Below are positions 30,304-43,008 of a DNA stretch of 64,000 nt, one piece after another; position 1 is the stretch's first letter; every line of letters starts with the position of its first letter. The translations under genes were made by a program, and so were the position numbers. Origin of the DNA: CAYYDE01 sp964470525 (lineage in GTDB: Bacteria > Patescibacteriota > Gracilibacteria > BD1-5 > UBA6164); NCBI GenBank assembly GCA_964470525.1, contig CAYYDE010000003.1, positions 1-64,000 on the forward strand, given 5' to 3'. Below the pieces are notes generated by a model, which was not told the origin of the DNA, did no database searches, and worked only from the letters and a program-made list of their open reading frames with translations.

Positions 30304-32943
30304 CTATCATTCTTGCTTTTTTGAGAGCATTTGAAGAAATGTATCTGAATGTCATGTTTTTTTATTGATTTCAGGAGGAAATGCTTGTAACATTTGTGAT
30401 CACCATGAAGTTTGTAATACTCTGTCATCTAAAAGTACCACAATTCCTGTGTCATTTTTTGTACGAATCAATCTTCCAAAACCTTGTTTGGTTTTAATAA
30501 TCGCTTTTGGAATAGAATACTGAGAAAAACTATCATTAAAAAGCTTTGATCTTGCTTTAAATATAGGATCAGTTGGAACATCAAATGGAAATTTATGAAT
30601 GACTAAATATTTCAATTCATCTCAAGGAAAATCAATTCCTTCCCAAAAACTATCTGTTCCAAGAATCATAGACTTATCAAAATGTTTTTTATAATGATTG
30701 ATAATTTTATATTTGCTTCATCAAATAGATTGAGCTAATACATCTATTCCAATTTTTTTAAGTGCAGAATTCATAAAAATATATGCATCTCGAATCGAAG
30801 AAAATGAAGTCATAAGAACTAATGTTTTTCCTTTTACTAAAGTAACAAAGTCCTGAATAAATTGAAATAAAACTGGATTATTATAACGAGCAGATCATAA
30901 ATTGTTTGGCAAAAATAACAATGCTTGTTTCTTATAATCAAAATCACTTTCCAGTAAAAAAGTCTCAAAATCTTCATCAAATGATAAGATATTTTTGAAA
31001 TAATCAAACTTTCCATCTATTTGTAATGTTGCACTGGTGAGAATAATTGTGTGAACTGTATCATATAAATGTGTTTTGAGAAATTTTCATGGATGCAAAA
31101 ATGTATATCACAAACTTGCCCCATATCTTTGATTGAGAGAAAAAAGAGAAATATACTCTTTTGAACTTTTTTCATCAAAAGTAATACTGATAATATCCAG
31201 CATTTCTTCAAAAAAAGTCACATTACTACGAATCATCACATATACTGATTCATGGAGTTGATTGAGTTTTTCAAAGACAAGAGCCAAAGCTTCTTGAAGT
31301 TTCCCAGAAAGAGAAAGTATATCAATATCTGTACGAAAAAAATCTGCTTCAATTCCTACATCAAATACTTCATTTCCATAGGTATTTTTTGAATTCGCAT
31401 AATCTCATAACAAATCAAAACAAAATGCTGTTTGATGAAAAATATCTTCAAAAAGTGTATCAAGATTTTCAAGAGATTGAGAATTTTTTGATAAAATAGA
31501 AAGAATTTTTTGACTATTTTCAGAAATTTCAGCAAGCTGAATAGTCCTTTTAAGTGCATCTGTTGTAGTGTCTTCTAAATTATGTGCTTCATCAATAATA
31601 ACATTTTTTATATCAGAAAAAAAGCCATTTTTTGACTTCAAATCTTGAATCAAAATAGAATGATTTACGATCACAATATCAGCTGTTTTTGCAGCACTAC
31701 GAGCCTTAAATAGAAATTCATAATATTTGTACTCATTTTCGTCTTGCAATACAAAAAAATGGTCTGCGTGAAATTGCTTTACAAAAGGAAGTTCTTTGGG
31801 ATATAAAGTCAGTTCATCGAGTTCTCAAAACTCTGTTTCAAAAAGCCAAACAACTATTTTTGCATATAAACTTGTTTCATCCAAAGAAAATGCTCCACCT
31901 TGAAAATAGAGTGAAAAAAACTCACAAAGAGAGAAATAATTTTTCTTTCCTTTCAATTTTGTATATGAAAAATCAGTTCAGATATGCTGTTTTAAATAAG
32001 CTAAATCCTTATAAAAAATTTGATCTTGTAATGCTTTTGTATGAGTTGAAATCAATACTGTTTCTTCAAATTGAAGTGCGTATAAGACTGAGGGAAGACT
32101 ATAGGCAAATGTTTTTCAAACTCCTGTTGGAGCTTCAATAACCATTTTTTTATTTTCAAAAAGAGCTGTTTGAACTTTTTGAGCCATTTTTGCTTGATTC
32201 TCCCTGATTTCAAAATTGGGAAGTTTTGAAAAAATTTCCGTTATATCTTGTCAAATATGCTGTTTTTCAGTAATTTCTATTGGTGGTTCATATTTTCAAA
32301 CCACCCCTAAAATTGTCTTTATAAAATCGTCTTGTGAAATTTTCACAAAAGAAGAAATTTCAAAATATTCTCTATAAAAAGCAAAAGTTGGATCATATGA
32401 TTTTGAAAACACATCAGCCAAAAGTTGTTTTTGTTTCTCTCATAATTCACGAAATTGTTTGGTAAAATATTGAAAAAGTTGAAGTGTTGCTTTTGTATCA
32501 TCAAAAGCACGATGTGATTCTCACATATCAATTCAAAAACTTTCACACAATGCTCATAAATTCAATGATTTTTCTTTCCAAGCCAAGAAATTTGCTAATA
32601 CAAAAGTATCTAAAACAAGATTTTTTTCTATATCTACTCCTTGTATCATCAAAAAATCCCTATCAAAATAGGTGTTATGTCACAAGATAGGATTTTCTCA
32701 AATAAAATCTTGTATTTTTTTTCTCATATGATCATCAAAAATAGGAGCAGTTTTTACATCCAAATCAAAAATCCCTGTAATATTTGATGTAATTTCTGGA
32801 ATAGAAATTCATGGGTTGATCAATGTAGTAAAAGTGTCCTGAATTTCAAAAGTATATTCATCAAATGCAATCAATGCCACTTCAATGATTTTATCTTTTT
32901 TGTTATCAAGTCAGGTTGTTTCTAAATCAAGTGCAATAATCAT
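30304..32943 (-). CDS. dinG: DnaQ-type exonuclease fused to DinG-like helicase
   Basis: This 879-residue protein has an N-terminal DEDDh 3'-5' exonuclease (DLETTGLD, HNTYFDRDF, HRAFDDTKA) and a C-terminal XPD/DinG superfamily 2 helicase. Helicase motifs include Walker A EAPTGVGKTFAYSLP, DEAH in IIDEAHNLED, SATLQ, FWEGIDFPG and QGFGRLIRTKND. The four-Cys iron-sulfur cluster of E. coli DinG is not apparent, as in Firmicutes-type DinG. It probably processes DNA during repair or R-loop removal. The final codons are TGA TAG, so the last residue is a Gly added beyond what may once have been a stop. Confidence 0.92.
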
Positions 32944-32967
32944 TGTTGGGTAATAAAGAATAAGAAA

Positions 32968-33681
32968 TTATTTTTCAATTCAGAGTCGAGCAAATAACTC
33001 TTTTCATTCTGATGAAGTAAGAGGAGCATATTCTCATTCTTGCAGATTTCAAAGTACAATATTTTCAATACGAATTCTTTTGAGTTTTTTTACTTCACTT
33101 CAAACTGCTTCCACCATTCTTCTAATTTGTCTATTTCTTCCCTCAGAAATAGTAATAGAAAATTTTCATGAAGAAATTCTTTCTATTTTGGCTTGTTTCG
33201 TATATTTTCATAAAATAAAAATTCCATTTCTCATTTTTTGTAAAGCACTCTCACTTATTGGTCAAAATGTTTCAACAATATATTCTTTTTCATGATTATA
33301 GCGAGGATGCATGAGAAAATTTGCCAATCTCCCATCATTGGTAAGCAAAATCAAACCTGTTGTTTCTTTATCAAGTCTTCAAATTGGAAATACTCTCTTG
33401 TCAATGTCAAGAATGTCTATAATCGTTTTTTCTCATATTTGAGCGCAAGTTGTCACTACTCATCTGGGTTTATTCACTTTAAAATACAGAAATTCTTTTT
33501 GTTCTTTGACTGCTTTGTCAAGGAGTTTTATTTCATCTGTCGTAGGATTTACAGACATTCAAAGCGTTGCAATTTCTCAATTTACTTTCACAAGTCATCT
33601 TTCAATATATTCTTCTGCTTTACGACGAGAACAAATTCCCGCTTGGGAAAGATATTTTTGAAGTCTCATTATTTCATTCAT
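32968..33681 (-). CDS. rRNA pseudouridine synthase, RsuA/RluB family
   Basis: This 237-residue protein has an N-terminal S4 RNA-binding domain (MRLQKYLSQAGICSRRKAEE) and a catalytic domain with GRLDKETTGLILLTNDG, where the Asp is the catalytic residue. Later motifs include EGRNRQIRRM. It isomerises uridine in rRNA; whether the target is 16S (RsuA) or 23S (RluB/RluE) cannot be told here. It starts 44 nt after the nrnA-like gene and likely shares its transcript. Confidence 0.92.
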
Positions 33682-33725
33682 TTTTTATTTTTTAGGAAAA
33701 TTATTGCTCTGATTGTATAAGATTT

Positions 33726-34658
33726 TTAAAGTGAGTCAATTATTTTTATACCAGAATGAAAAACAGCAGTTCATTTTGCTGTAAATCCTGAAGATTTTCT
33801 ATGTCCTCAGCCAGAAAATTGCTTTGCAATAGCACTCACATCTATATCATCTCGCAAAGTACGCAATGAAGCACGAATATATTCTCATTTTTGTGTCAAA
33901 AGTGTTGTATAATCAACTCATTCAACCGTATTTAAAACATCTATCACTCCAGAAATATCATCATAATCACATCACACGCTTTCAAGAAGCGTTTTATTTA
34001 CATATGCATGAAGAACATTCTCATGGCTGATAAAACTTTCTTGTATAATTTTTCAAAAAAGTTTGAGTTTTGCAAGTGAATTATTTTTGAAAAATCTTTC
34101 CACAATCTTTTTGCGATCTGCTCCTATATGCACTAAGTACGATGCCATATTATACGCTAATTTTGATGTATTTGAATGTTGAAATCATCCAGTATCGGTA
34201 TAAATTCAAGCAAGTAAGCAAGTAGCAACTCTTTGAGAAACAGACAATCACATTACAAAAAACATTTCTAACAAAATCATAGTTGTAGAAGCGTATGTTG
34301 TATTAAGAATATTTTGACGAGCATATAATTCATTGCTTGCATGATGATCAATATTTATGGTATTATGAGTTTTTCCATCATATAATGTGGGATATTCTTG
34401 AGAAAATCCAGTTTGACTTTTTGATCATGAATCAAAAAAGAGAATTAAATCATATTTTGAAGGAATAAAGTCTGATTGATACAACTCTGATCATGGTAAA
34501 ATATTCGCTGAATTTGGAATCTTGCTTGCACAAATCAAATCAACATGAGTTTGAGGAAAATGTTCTTGAAAGATCCAATACGTTGCTAATGCACTTCCTA
34601 TAGTATCAATATCAGGATTTATATGACTTATAAGCGCAACGTGAGAAGCTTGTTTCAT
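33726..34658 (-). CDS. DHH/DHHA1 phosphoesterase, NrnA-like
   Basis: This 310-residue protein is a DHH superfamily phosphoesterase that degrades short RNA (nanoRNA) and/or pAp. Motif I is NPDIDTIGSA, motif III is IDHHASN, and the DHHA1 domain ends with the GGGHRKSSGF substrate loop. Two of the loop glycines are TGA. Some relatives instead hydrolyse cyclic di-AMP, but the membrane and GGDEF parts of GdpP are absent. It is first in a two-gene unit with the pseudouridine synthase. Confidence 0.88.
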
Positions 34659-34753
34659 CTTTTCTCCCACTTGTCAATACACTCTTATTTTTTTGTCAAT
34701 CACATGTATTTGATTAAAAATTAAGGGTTTATTGTAGTTATTTTTCATGAAAA

Positions 34754-34793
34754 ACAAATAAAGATGTATTGACTGTTATACATCTTTATTTGT
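34754..34793 (-). terminator. Terminator overlapping the end of murB
   Basis: A 15-bp stem (acaaataaagatgta / tacatctttatttgt) spans the last codons and stop of murB. Confidence 0.75.
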
Positions 34794-35669
34794 AATAATT
34801 TGAACTTCTGGAGTCAAAAAAACTCAAAATTTTTCTTGTACTTTTTTCTGCGCAAGCTGAATCAAAAATAATTGATCTCTAAAATCTCACCCTTGCGATT
34901 TTGCCATAAGAAAATTTGCATGTTTTGGAGAAAAAAATGCATTTTTATGAATATATCATCTCAATCAAACTTCTTCTATCATTTTTCCAGCTGAATATTC
35001 TTGACTTGGGTTTTTAAAAAAACTTCCACAACTATTTCCAGCAGGCTGTACTTCTTGACGAAAATAAATATTGTCCACATCACTTGCATATTTTTCTTGT
35101 ACTTCTGAAAGATCAAAATAGGCTTGTATAATAAAATATTTCTTTGTATTTTTAAAAATACTTTCTCTGTATGAAAATTCACATTCTGATTTTTGGAGTG
35201 TTTCAAATTGATGCGTATCAAGATTGTAGACATCAACTTTGACAAAATTTGATGCTGTTTCCAGTCAAAAACATCCTGCATTTCCATATACTGCTCATCA
35301 AATACTTCCTGGCAAGCCAATAAAACGATGCCAAATATTTTGCTGATAGAGCGTTTCTAAATCTTGAGCAAGATCCCAGATTTTTTGTTGAGAAAATGCT
35401 TGTAATTCAAATGTTTTTGGATTGTAGTGATATCCTGTTAAGTTATTTTTGATCACAATTCCATCATATACATCAAAGGCAAAAAGCATATTGGTTCCTC
35501 AACCAACTATCAAAACTCAAAGATTTTTCTGTTTTGCAAATTCGTATAGATCTTTGAGTTTTTCCACATCCTCTCTTGATGAAATTTCAAAAAAATATTT
35601 TGCGATAGCTTTTGTTTTGAAATTAGACAAATGAGAAATGTCTATATTGGTGTCTAAAAAATGAAGCAT
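34776..35669 (-). CDS. murB: UDP-N-acetylenolpyruvoylglucosamine reductase
   Basis: This 297-residue FAD enzyme reduces UDP-GlcNAc-enolpyruvate to UDP-MurNAc with NADPH in peptidoglycan synthesis. The FAD-binding stretch has IVGGGTNMLF and GLPGSIGGAVYGNAG. The substrate region has YRESIFK and the catalytic Ser in GNSCGSFFKNP, and the C-terminus has HANFLMAKSQGG. Several of these glycines are TGA. It suggests the cell makes its own peptidoglycan precursor, consistent with a WecA-like transferase elsewhere in the window. Confidence 0.95.
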
Positions 35670-35713
35670 AAAATAATATAAGAGATAATATTTTTAATAT
35701 TTGAAATTTTTCT

Positions 35714-38548
35714 TTAATTTTTTTCAAATTTCAAATACTTTTTTATAGCCATTCCTGTAAAGCTCTCTTTACAATCAGCAACTTTTTTGAGATCTCCAGC
35801 AACTACCAAATTTCATCCTGCATCTCATCCATTTGGTCAAATATCTATAATATAATCCGCATTGAGAATCACATCCATATTATGCTCAATCACTAAAACA
35901 GAGTTTCATTTATCAACCAAAGAATGGAGAATTTTAAGAAGTTTTTGAGTGTCTCAAAAATGCAATCCTGTAGTTGGTTCATCTAAAATATAAAATGTTT
36001 TTGAAGTTGATCTTTTTGAAAGCTCACTTGCAAGTTTAATTCTTTGAGATTCTCATCCTGAAAGAGTCGTAGAAGATTGTCCTAAAGTGATATATCAAAG
36101 TCCTACTTCATTGAGCACTTCAAGAATTTTGAAAATTTTTGGCTGATTTTTAAAAAACTCAACTGCTTCTGCAACTGTCATATCAAGCACTTCTGCTATA
36201 GTTTTTCCCTTAAAAGTCACTTCAAGCGTTTCTTTGTTAAAACGTTTTCATTCACAATATTCACATTTCACGTATACTGGTGGAAGAAAATGCATTTCAA
36301 TTTTTTTCACTCCATCTCCATCACAATATGGACATCTTCATTCTTTTGTATTAAAACTAAATCTCCCAGGAGCATATCCACGGATCAGAGATTCTTCAGC
36401 AGCAGCAAATACATCACGAATATGATTAAATACTCCTGTATAGGTTGCAGGATTTGAACGAGGAGTTCTTCCTATTGGAGATTGATCAACAATAATGGTT
36501 TTGTCAATATGTTCAAGTCACAAAATTTCCCTACATTTCCCAACGCTGCGAGAAGCACGATTGAGTTCATTAGAAAGATGATTTGCTAAAACATGATTCA
36601 CTAAACTTGATTTTCACGATCCAGAAACTCCCGTAACTACAACAAGATTTTGAAGAGGAATCGCAACATCTATATTTTTCAAGTTATTATGAGTTGCTCA
36701 TAGAATTTTTAAATAATGTTGAATCTGTCTTTTATTTCTTTCTACTAAAACAGAAACTTTTTTGGCAAGATATGGTCAAGTCAAAGATTTTGGATCATTC
36801 ATAACTTCTTGTACTGTTCACTCAGACACAATTTCTCAACCATATACTCATGCTCACGGTCAAATGTCTATAATATAATCAGCATTTTTCATAATATCTT
36901 CATCATGTTCGACAACGATGAGGGTATTTCCAAGATCTCTGAGTTTTTTCAAATTTTCAATAAGCATATCATTATCTCGAGGATGAAGTCAAATAGATGG
37001 CTCATCTAAAACATAAATAATTCCTTCCAGTTTCGTTCCGATTTGTGTTGCAAGACGAATTCTTTGAGATTCTCATCCCGAAAGAGTTCATGACTTTCTT
37101 GAAATAGTCATATAATCAAGCCCAACTCATGAGAGAAATTCTAATCTCTCTTGAATATTTTTGAGAATATTTTTTGCAATTTTTTGTTCAGAGATTCACA
37201 AAGAAAGATTTTTAAAAAATTCAATTGAATTTTTTACAGACATCATAGACAATTGTCCAATATTTTTTCACTCAAAATATACAGAAAGACTTTCCTTATT
37301 CAACCTATGTCAATCACAAGTTGGACAAGTCATATTTGTGATATAAGTAGACAATTTTGAATCCTCTAAATCTCAAGAAAAATATTTTTCTGTCAAGATA
37401 TTTACCACTCATTTATATTTTGCATGGTAAACTTTTCCAGACATATTATTTTCTGGAGAGAGTTTGTATGTACGAGTTTCTCATGTTCCGTACAAAATAA
37501 TATTTTTTTGAGATGGAGAAAGTTTTGCATATGCAAGATTTGGATTGATCTCATTTTGTTGACAAACTTGATTTAATAATTCATTATAATATCCACTTCC
37601 AAACCAAGGCAAAATAGCTCATTCAGCAATCGTTAAACGAGGATTTATAATATTTTCTTCTAAAAATACTGGCTTTTCTCATAAACCATGACAATCATGA
37701 CATGAACCTGCTGGTGAATTAAAAGAAAAACTTGAAATATCTAATTTTGCTGGAATATGTCCACAATCTGAACACACAAAAATATTTGAAAACTTTTGTG
37801 TTTGAATATCTTTTTCAAGATAAAAATCTATTTCTAAAAGTCATTTTCCTATTTTTAAAGACAAACTTAAAGAATCTTTCAGACGCTTTACATCTAAAGA
37901 ACTTTCATCAGAAAAATCTTTTACCACTAATCTATCAACAACAATAAAAAGAGAATCTTTTTTGCTTAATTTTGGAGTATCATTGAGTGTATAAATGGCA
38001 TTTCCTACTGCATAACGAATAAATCCTAGACGAAGTACTTCTTTTTTTACCACTTCTATATCATTTTCATGATCAAGAAACAATGGAGTTTTAATAATAA
38101 ATTTTGTAGCAAATTCATATTGAGAAATATCTTGAATCATAGTTGAAAGAGTATCTTTTTTGATAGAACTTCCACATTCAATACATTTTCTGTCTCAAAT
38201 ATTGAGATAGAGAAGTTTATAATAGTCATAAATTTCTGTAATCGTTCCAACTGTAGAACGAGGATTTCTATTGGTTGTTTTTTGATCAATAGAAATAGTT
38301 GGAGAAAGTCCTGTAATTTCATCATACAAAGCTTCTTCACTCATTCCACCGATAAACATACGAGCATAACTTGATAAACTTTCTAAATATTTTTGTTGTC
38401 AAATATTATAAATAGTTTTAAATGCAAGGCTTGATTTTCATGATCAAGAAAGTCAAGTAATAACGGTTAATTTATTTTTTGGAATAGAGACGTTTATATT
38501 TTTTAAATTGTGAGTACGAGCTCATTTTACCTCTAAAAATTCAGACAT
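35714..38548 (-). CDS. uvrA: Excinuclease ABC subunit A
   Basis: This 944-residue UvrA is the damage-recognition ATPase of nucleotide excision repair. It has two ABC modules: Walker A ITGLSGSGKSSL near residue 31 and VTGVSGSGKSSL in the second half. ABC signatures are LSGGESQRIRLA and LSGGESQRIKLA, with DEPSIGLH and DEPTTGLH as Walker B/D loops. Zinc sites are CIECG, CSDCG...CHDCHG and CPYCDGDG...CEYCEGKR. It is read alone, ends close to the murB start and is followed at once by murB. Confidence 0.96.
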
Positions 38549-38596
38549 TTTTTTGTTTTTACGAATAAGAATATATAAATATATATTGTAATGAAA

Positions 38597-38627
38597 AAAA
38601 ATTATATTCAAGTAGAATATAATTTTT
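38597..38627 (-). terminator. Terminator of the zinc-ribbon gene
   Basis: A 13-bp stem (aaaaattatattc / gaatataattttt) overlaps the stop codon. Confidence 0.8.
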
Positions 38628-39225
38628 AATGATTTGTATGATAATATAAAAGAAAAACTTCTATCAATCTGAATGATTTTTCTTTCATTTCAAAAGGAGT
38701 TCCATATTGGACAATATCTTGATGATAAAAAGCAGAGATTGGAAGTCAACGATACACTTTTCATTTTGTTTTACGAGTATTTCATGGTTGAAATGAAATA
38801 CTTTTTGCGTCTATATCAATTCCTGACATATCAAAAACGTATCCATGGAGAGTAAAAATAAATGTGTGCTGTTTTGAAATTTTTACAAAAATTTTTTCAA
38901 CATTTTGCTTTGTTTCATCCAGAGAAATTGCATATACTTCTAATCATTTATATTCAAATTTCTCACGTAAATAGAGTTGTCTTTCTGGTGCTTTTTGTTG
39001 TTTTTTTGAATTCCAAGATTCTGGAAGATCAAATTCTGGAGATTCCATATTATATCCACAACTTTGGCAAGCTGACTCAGAAAAAGAATTTTCTCAACAT
39101 CCTGGACACACATCATAATCCAAAATATTTTCCACTTCTTTTCCAAGAGTTTGAAACTGAAAAGATTGCACTGGAGGAAAAAATAAGTCATATTGTTGTT
39201 CCACCGTTTTATTTACCAATATCAT
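38626..39225 (-). CDS. Zinc-ribbon protein of unknown function
   Basis: This 199-residue protein has a four-cysteine zinc ribbon near residues 40-58 (CPGCGENS...CQSCGY). A linker rich in Pro, Glu and Lys follows, then a C-terminal part with alternating beta strands and no recognised motif. It may bind nucleic acid or act as a scaffold. It is read just upstream of uvrA on the same strand, but a terminator separates them. Confidence 0.6.
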
Positions 39226-39246
39226 ACAACAAAAATTAAAAAATAT

Positions 39247-39939
39247 TTAGTCAGAAGCAAATACCAATCCATAGACTTTTTTTACTCCATTTTCCTTTAA
39301 AATTTTTGAGAGCTCGTTGAGAGTTGTTCCAGTAGAAGCAACATCATCAACAAGAATACATGTTTTATTTTTCAACTGATCTTGTCTCTTTGTATTTATT
39401 TTAAAACTATTTTTTAAATTGTCAATTCTTTTTCATTTTGAAAGATGTGATTGAGCTTGAGTTGATTTTATTTTCTTTAAAATATTTTGATCATATTGAT
39501 ATCAATATTTTTCTCAAATATGTTGTACAAGTATTTCTGATTGATTATAAGTTCTTTTTATTTTTTTCCAAAAATACATCGGAGTTGGAAGTAAAAGAAT
39601 CTCGTTTTTAGACTCAAAAACATGATTTTGGATATATTGTACCAAAATATCAGAAAGATCTTCTAAAACATCCTTTTTTTGATAAAATTTTGCATCTTTT
39701 AAAAGTTTCTGAATCGGAAATTTTTTATAATGCGTACACACAAAAACAGCATCAAAATAAATATATTCTTTTTTACAATAAAAATGTGTTTCAAAATGAC
39801 GAGAAGGAGCCTTACAAATATAACAATATGGTTCTTGTATCAATAGTTCTTTTTGACAATCCTCACACAGATATCTTCCATATTTTTTACAAGAATAACA
39901 CCTTTTCGGAGCAAAAATATTTTTAAAAAATTCTATCAT
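39247..39939 (-). CDS. comF: ComF family phosphoribosyltransferase-like protein
   Basis: This 230-residue protein has an N-terminal zinc finger (CYSCKKYG...CEDC, then CYICKAP) and a C-terminal PRTase-like domain with the PRPP loop ILVDDVASTGTTL. ComF is needed for handling incoming single-stranded DNA in natural competence and interacts with replication restart proteins. With comEC at 60249 and the pilus genes it supports a DNA-uptake pathway. It starts 7 nt after the MazG-like stop, so the two are cotranscribed. Confidence 0.9.
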
Positions 39940-39946
39940 TTGTTTG

Positions 39947-40243
39947 TTATGAAATTTTTAAAATATATCCTTCTTCAAATCCTCCATTTTTTTGCCTTTT
40001 TGCAAGTCGTACTTTTTCTACTTCTTCTTTTGTCCATCAAAATTCTTGATATAAAGCCAAAAGTACTTCTTCTACATCAGCCATTTCTTCAAGATTTTTA
40101 TCTGTTTGAAGTTCTAAAACTTCTTCGATCAATTTTTTGAGTAGAAAAGAAAGTCTTTCTTCTTTTGAAGCCATTCTATAGTCTGGAGTTTCTCCATTAT
40201 CAAGAATTTTTTGAATGATTTTATCTCTCACTAATTTTTCCAT
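39947..40243 (-). CDS. MazG-like nucleoside triphosphate pyrophosphohydrolase
   Basis: This 98-residue protein is of the MazG/HisE-like all-alpha NTP-PPase superfamily, with the metal-binding E-x-x-E then E-x-x-D arrangement (LIEEVLELQ, NLEEMADVEEV). It may cleave damaged or excess nucleotides. Its first codons lie inside the end of pepA (about a 23-nt overlap), and comF follows after 7 nt, so pepA, this gene and comF form a tight operon. Confidence 0.85.
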
Positions 40244-41621
40244 AATTTTGAAATATATATGATAAACTATCTATTCAGAAACCTGTTGCTCAAACATTAT
40301 ACAATCCATATTTCTCCTTCACCATTGAAGGTCCTGCAATATCAATATGAGTAAATTTTTCATTATTCAAACAAAATTGTGATAAAAATGCTCCTCACAT
40401 ACTACTTCCTGCCATCACTCATGAAGTATAATTTATGAAATCAGAAATCGTTCCTTTCGTCTTTGAAATAAAATATTCATCAAATGGAAGTTGCCAATAT
40501 TTTTCAAAAGTTGGATTTTCAAGAAGTTTTTGAATAGTATGTGTATCATTTCCCATAATTCCTGCATATCTGTATCACAATGCTACCATACATGCTCAAG
40601 TAAGAGTTGCAATTGAGAGAATTCTTTCCAGTTTATAATTTTTTGAAAGATAACTTATTCCATCTGCAAGAACGAGCCTTCATTCAGCATCTGTATTCGT
40701 GACTTCTACTGTTTTTCCAGAATATGATTTCAAAATATCTCCAGGACGATATGCATCTCAAGAAATAGAATTTTCTGCAATAGGAAGAGCACAAACAAGA
40801 TTAAAATCAAGTTGTTTTTCATCAAGATTTTTCATAGTATACAAAGCTGCTGCACTTCCTGCCATATCATCTTTCATGCCATACATATGATCATCTGTTT
40901 TTATATTCAATCATCCCGTGTCAAAAGTTACTCCTTTTCCAACGATTCAAAAAGTTGGAAGTTTTTTATTTACTATTCTTTCTAAAATGACTAATTTTGG
41001 TTTGGAATGTGCTGCTTTCCCAACTCACTCAATCAGACCAAGTCAGAGTCTTTTTAACTCTTCATATTCAATAACTTTTACTCGAGTATTTCTGAAATTC
41101 ATATTTTTAATATGATATACGTATTTGTCTGGAGTTTTGTCATTTGAAGGAGTATTTACAAAATCACGACATTCGATAATCTGTAAAAGAGTTTGATATC
41201 TTTCTTCAAGATTTGAAAGTAAAATATCTGTACATTCTATTGTAAAAATATGGTTTGATTTTTCTGATTTATAAGTATCAAAGCTATATTTTCATAAAAT
41301 AATACTATCAAATAAAATATTATCTGGATTATATGAAAAAGTAATTTTTTCTCATAGAAGTGGTATATTTTCTGCTAAAAATTGAAAAATATCTTGTTTT
41401 ATATCTAAATAAAATAAAAATGTTATTTGTTCAAAATCATTTCTTCCTAAAAATATGGTTAAGGAAGTATTTTTTTGTGCTTCAAAAATATTTTCTACTT
41501 TTTTTATTACCTTTTCTCAGAGTCAAAAAGGAATATATTTTTCAAAATCAAAACGGTTCGTTACAAGAAAAACTCAATTTGCATTTTTTGCTTGATTGAG
41601 CGAAGAAATAATCTCTATCAT
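40221..41621 (-). CDS. pepA: Leucyl aminopeptidase (M17)
   Basis: This 466-residue two-metal aminopeptidase removes N-terminal residues from peptides. Metal and active-site motifs are present: VGKGVTFDTGGLNIK, MKDDMAGSAA, and the M17 signature NTDAEGRLVLADG, whose Gly codon is TGA. It normally forms a hexamer in the cytosol. The 3' end overlaps the MazG-like gene. The N-terminal domain is divergent, as usual for the family. Confidence 0.93.
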
Positions 41622-41640
41622 GGAAATACATTAAAAAATA

Positions 41641-42981
41641 TTACTTTCATTTTAATATTGGCCTATGAAGTTTATGATAACTTAAGAAAAAATAAAATGA
41701 TTCTAAAAATAATAATATTCAAATATAAAAAACCTGCAAATTTTTATAATGAAAAAATAAGAAAATCAAAATTCAAATTACATTCAAAATATGAGCTGAA
41801 ATATGAATAATATATATATCAAACAATGTTTTTCCTTTAAAAAAATATGTAGATATTACCATTCCATAAGAAAGTATAAAACTTAAAAGAAAAAAAGAAA
41901 GATTATGAATAGAAATAAAATTTAGTTCAAAAAGAATATAAAATAATACAAAAATACTTCAAAGAACACTGAGTCAAAAAGAAATAACATTTGTATATTT
42001 TTGATGAATAAAAAGATGATATCATATTTGAGTTAATACTAAAAATAATACAGAAATACTAGAATCAATACATAAATATATCATTCATAATATTACTCAA
42101 AAATATGAAAATAATATTCAAATATAACGTAAAATTTTTATTTGAGAAGAAAAAAATGAAATTTTTGGTAACCATTCAAACCAAATAATTCAAAAAATAC
42201 TACAAATCCAAACAATCCAATAAAATAAGTTTTCATTTAAAACATAAAAATACAAATAAAACAAACATACGAAAAAGAAATAAATACTGAAATGTGCAAC
42301 TAAAGTATAATCATAACTTTCTTTTTTATTGATCTGTTTATCAAAAAATATTAAAATTCAAAAAGTAAACAAAATAAAAACAGAATTGATACTATCTATC
42401 CATGAAAAAATTTTTTCATCTGTAATAAAAAGAGAAATATATCAAAAAATATAGGTAACAGAAAATAATATTGAATTTATTTTAAGAAAATCTAAAGTAA
42501 TTTTTGAATATTTAGAGAGAAAAAAGAAGATTAAAATCAATATATTTACCATTAAAATAAACCCTGAAAATTCAAAAAAATCAATTCATTTTGAGATCAG
42601 ATAAATTGAAAAATAAAACAAAAGAAATCATATATAATATGAAAATTTTTGAAGAAATAATACAAAATGTTTCTTTGTTATAAACGAAAAATGAGTTGTT
42701 TTTTTGAGAGAAGAATTATCTCATAAACTTCAAAAATAAAAAAAGAAAAAAATTCAAACAAGAAAAAAGAAAATAATTTCTATTCTCAGATCTCAAAAAA
42801 AAGATTGAATAATCATTGTTTGAGAATTTGATAAAATATGAGGATCAAAAACAGAAGTTGTTAAAATATTTTTTTGATGTTCTAAATCCTGCCAAAAAAT
42901 ATTTTTATTATTTGAAAGTACATAAAAAATATAAAATCAAAAACTGTATAAAAATGAAATGAGAAACAATAAATATTTCAT
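41641..42981 (-). CDS. Polytopic membrane protein, unknown
   Basis: This 446-residue protein has about 12 membrane helices, extremely rich in Phe, Ile and Leu, with short polar loops. After the first helix lies an external stretch of about 50 residues (NNKNIFWQDLEHQ). No transporter or enzyme signature is seen. It is the last gene of a four-gene minus operon (45225 to 41641) of unknown function. It ends KGK just before TAA, the Gly being TGA. Confidence 0.65.
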
Positions 42982-43008
42982 ATTCAAAAAATAAAAAAAT
43001 ATGAGGAA

